Below, piece by piece: positions 63,333-64,000 of a stretch of 64,000 nucleotides of DNA. Below the pieces are notes generated by a model. The model saw only the letters and a program-made list of their open reading frames with translations, was not told the origin of the DNA and did no database searches. This DNA is from Sphingomonas sp. HMP9 (lineage in GTDB: Bacteria; Pseudomonadota; Alphaproteobacteria; Sphingomonadales; Sphingomonadaceae). The position numbers were made by a program, and so were the translations under genes. Positions within the stretch are counted from its first letter, which is position 1. The number at the start of each line of letters is the position of its first letter. The DNA lies in the NCBI RefSeq assembly GCF_013374115.1, contig NZ_AP022673.1, positions 524,501 through 588,500 of the forward strand, in the 5' to 3' direction.

Positions 63333-64000
63333 ATGAACGATACCGAGCCAAGCCAAGTCCGCACATCGCTGGGCCGCAATCTGACCCATGGCATGCTCGA
63401 CGCACTTGGCCGCGCGATCGTCACCGGCCATTATGATGGCCGGCGGTTTCCGACGGAGGCGGATCTCACCACGCAGCACGGCGTCAGTCGTTCCGTAACC
63501 CGGGAGGCGGTGAAGATGCTGACCGCCAAGGGGCTGTTGTCGGCAAGGCCGCGGCAGGGAACGATCGTCCAGCCGACATCTGCATGGAATCTGTTCGACA
63601 CCGACGTGCTGCGCTGGCTGCTCGAGCGCAAGTTCACGCTGCCGCTGCTGCGCAGCTTCAACGAACTCCGCTTGGCGATCGAGCCGATGGCGGCGCAACT
63701 TGCCGCCGCGCACGCCACGCCGGCCGGCAAGGCGACGATTGCGGCGGGCTACGCACGGATGGAAGAAGCCGAGCGCGGCGACGAGGATGCGCTGGAGGCG
63801 GATATCGCGTTCCACGTCGCAATTCTGCGTGCGGGCGACAACATGTTCTTTGCCCAGTTCGAGGAACTCGTCTCGACTGCGCTGCGTACCTCGATCCGCT
63901 TCACCAACCGCTTCAAGGGACGCAGCGCGAGCCTGCCAGCGCACAAGGCGGTCCTGGAAGCGATCGAAGCCGGCGACGAGCATCTGGCGGGCGCCGCAGT
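63333..64000 (+). CDS. dgoR: GntR/FadR-family regulator of galactonate genes (DgoR-like), partial
   Basis: The first 222 residues are in the window; the end is cut. An N-terminal winged HTH (LGRAIVTGHYDGRRFPTEAD, LTTQHGVSRSVTREAVKMLT, AKGLLSARPRQGTIVQPTSA) and an FCD effector domain (LRLAIEPMAAQLAAAHATP, ADIAFHVAILRAGDNMFF) make it FadR-subfamily. Metal-binding Asp/His residues of the FCD domain are present (DIAFH). In E. coli DgoR represses the dgo operon and is released by galactonate; its place beside dgoA supports the same role here. It probably controls several promoters of this locus. Confidence 0.88.
   Translation, partial: MNDTEPSQVRTSLGRNLTHGMLDALGRAIVTGHYDGRRFPTEADLTTQHGVSRSVTREAVKMLTAKGLLSARPRQGTIVQPTSAWNLFDTDVLRWLLERKFTLPLLRSFNELRLAIEPMAAQLAAAHATPAGKATIAAGYARMEEAERGDEDALEADIAFHVAILRAGDNMFFAQFEELVSTALRTSIRFTNRFKGRSASLPAHKAVLEAIEAGDEHLAGAA

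Noticed and set aside
62421-63983. 520-codon minus-strand open frame across the aldolase and GntR genes
   Set aside because: It is the antisense of recognisable plus-strand genes, is rich in Arg/Gly/Asp and has no domain; GC-rich DNA gives such frames often.

Overview
The window is about 64 kb of GC-rich DNA that looks like a sphingomonad (Sphingomonas-type alphaproteobacterium) chromosome. I base this on gene content (TonB receptors beside glycoside hydrolases, the DgoD-type galactonate pathway, retropepsin-like and DUF3667 proteins, paoABC) and on codon style. No rRNA or tRNA gene and no CRISPR array was seen.

Layout. (1) 1-7.4 kb: a tightly overlapping minus-strand operon (porin, MaoC hydratase, MFS carrier, MmgE/PrpD, acyl-CoA dehydrogenase, CaiB CoA-transferase) that probably imports and breaks down an organic acid as its CoA ester. 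The same 14-bp sequence lies upstream of both the porin and the MaoC gene. (2) 7.4-9.7 kb: thioesterase II and a FUSC-type membrane protein whose 5' end overlaps an IS3 relic. (3) 10.2-22.1 kb: a two-partner secretion locus, TpsB transporter + 3309-residue TpsA/CdiA-like exoprotein + a small overlapping ORF. It has the layout of a contact-dependent inhibition system (cdiB-cdiA-cdiI) with an unassigned C-terminal toxin. (4) 22.2-31.5 kb: IS110 relic; LysR regulator divergent from an SDR/NADP-oxidoreductase/SnoaL/methyltransferase operon with a clear terminator; a metalloprotease-TPM lipoprotein with a DUF3667 partner; an aspartic protease-PDZ protein. (5) 31.5-38.6 kb: a GAF-GGDEF-EAL (cyclic-di-GMP) gene split by an IS256 element, itself interrupted by an IS21 and an IS3 element only 9 bp apart. 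All target duplications are visible, and both broken genes rejoin in frame on paper. (6) 38.7-52 kb: paoABC-like molybdenum dehydrogenase, IS5 relic, DnaJ-domain protein, CreD, HD hydrolase, a large membrane M48 protease, and a nitrilase divergent from a LysR gene. (7) 52.1-64 kb: a galactoside-utilisation locus: secreted GH43, GH-A clan hydrolase and aldose epimerase, TonB receptor, galactonate dehydratase, galactose dehydrogenase, sodium/sugar symporter, lactonase/KDGal kinase/KDPGal aldolase remnants and a GntR regulator.

In region 7 the hydrolases would release galactose, the TonB receptor and symporter would import it, and the De Ley-Doudoroff route would convert it to pyruvate and glyceraldehyde-3-phosphate. 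Three separate lesions (one-base loss in the dehydrogenase, a lactonase-kinase deletion fusion, a 12-G tract in the aldolase) suggest the route is broken here, or that the assembly has errors. The best candidate for an undescribed system is the toxin/immunity end of the secretion locus at 20.2-22.05 kb.
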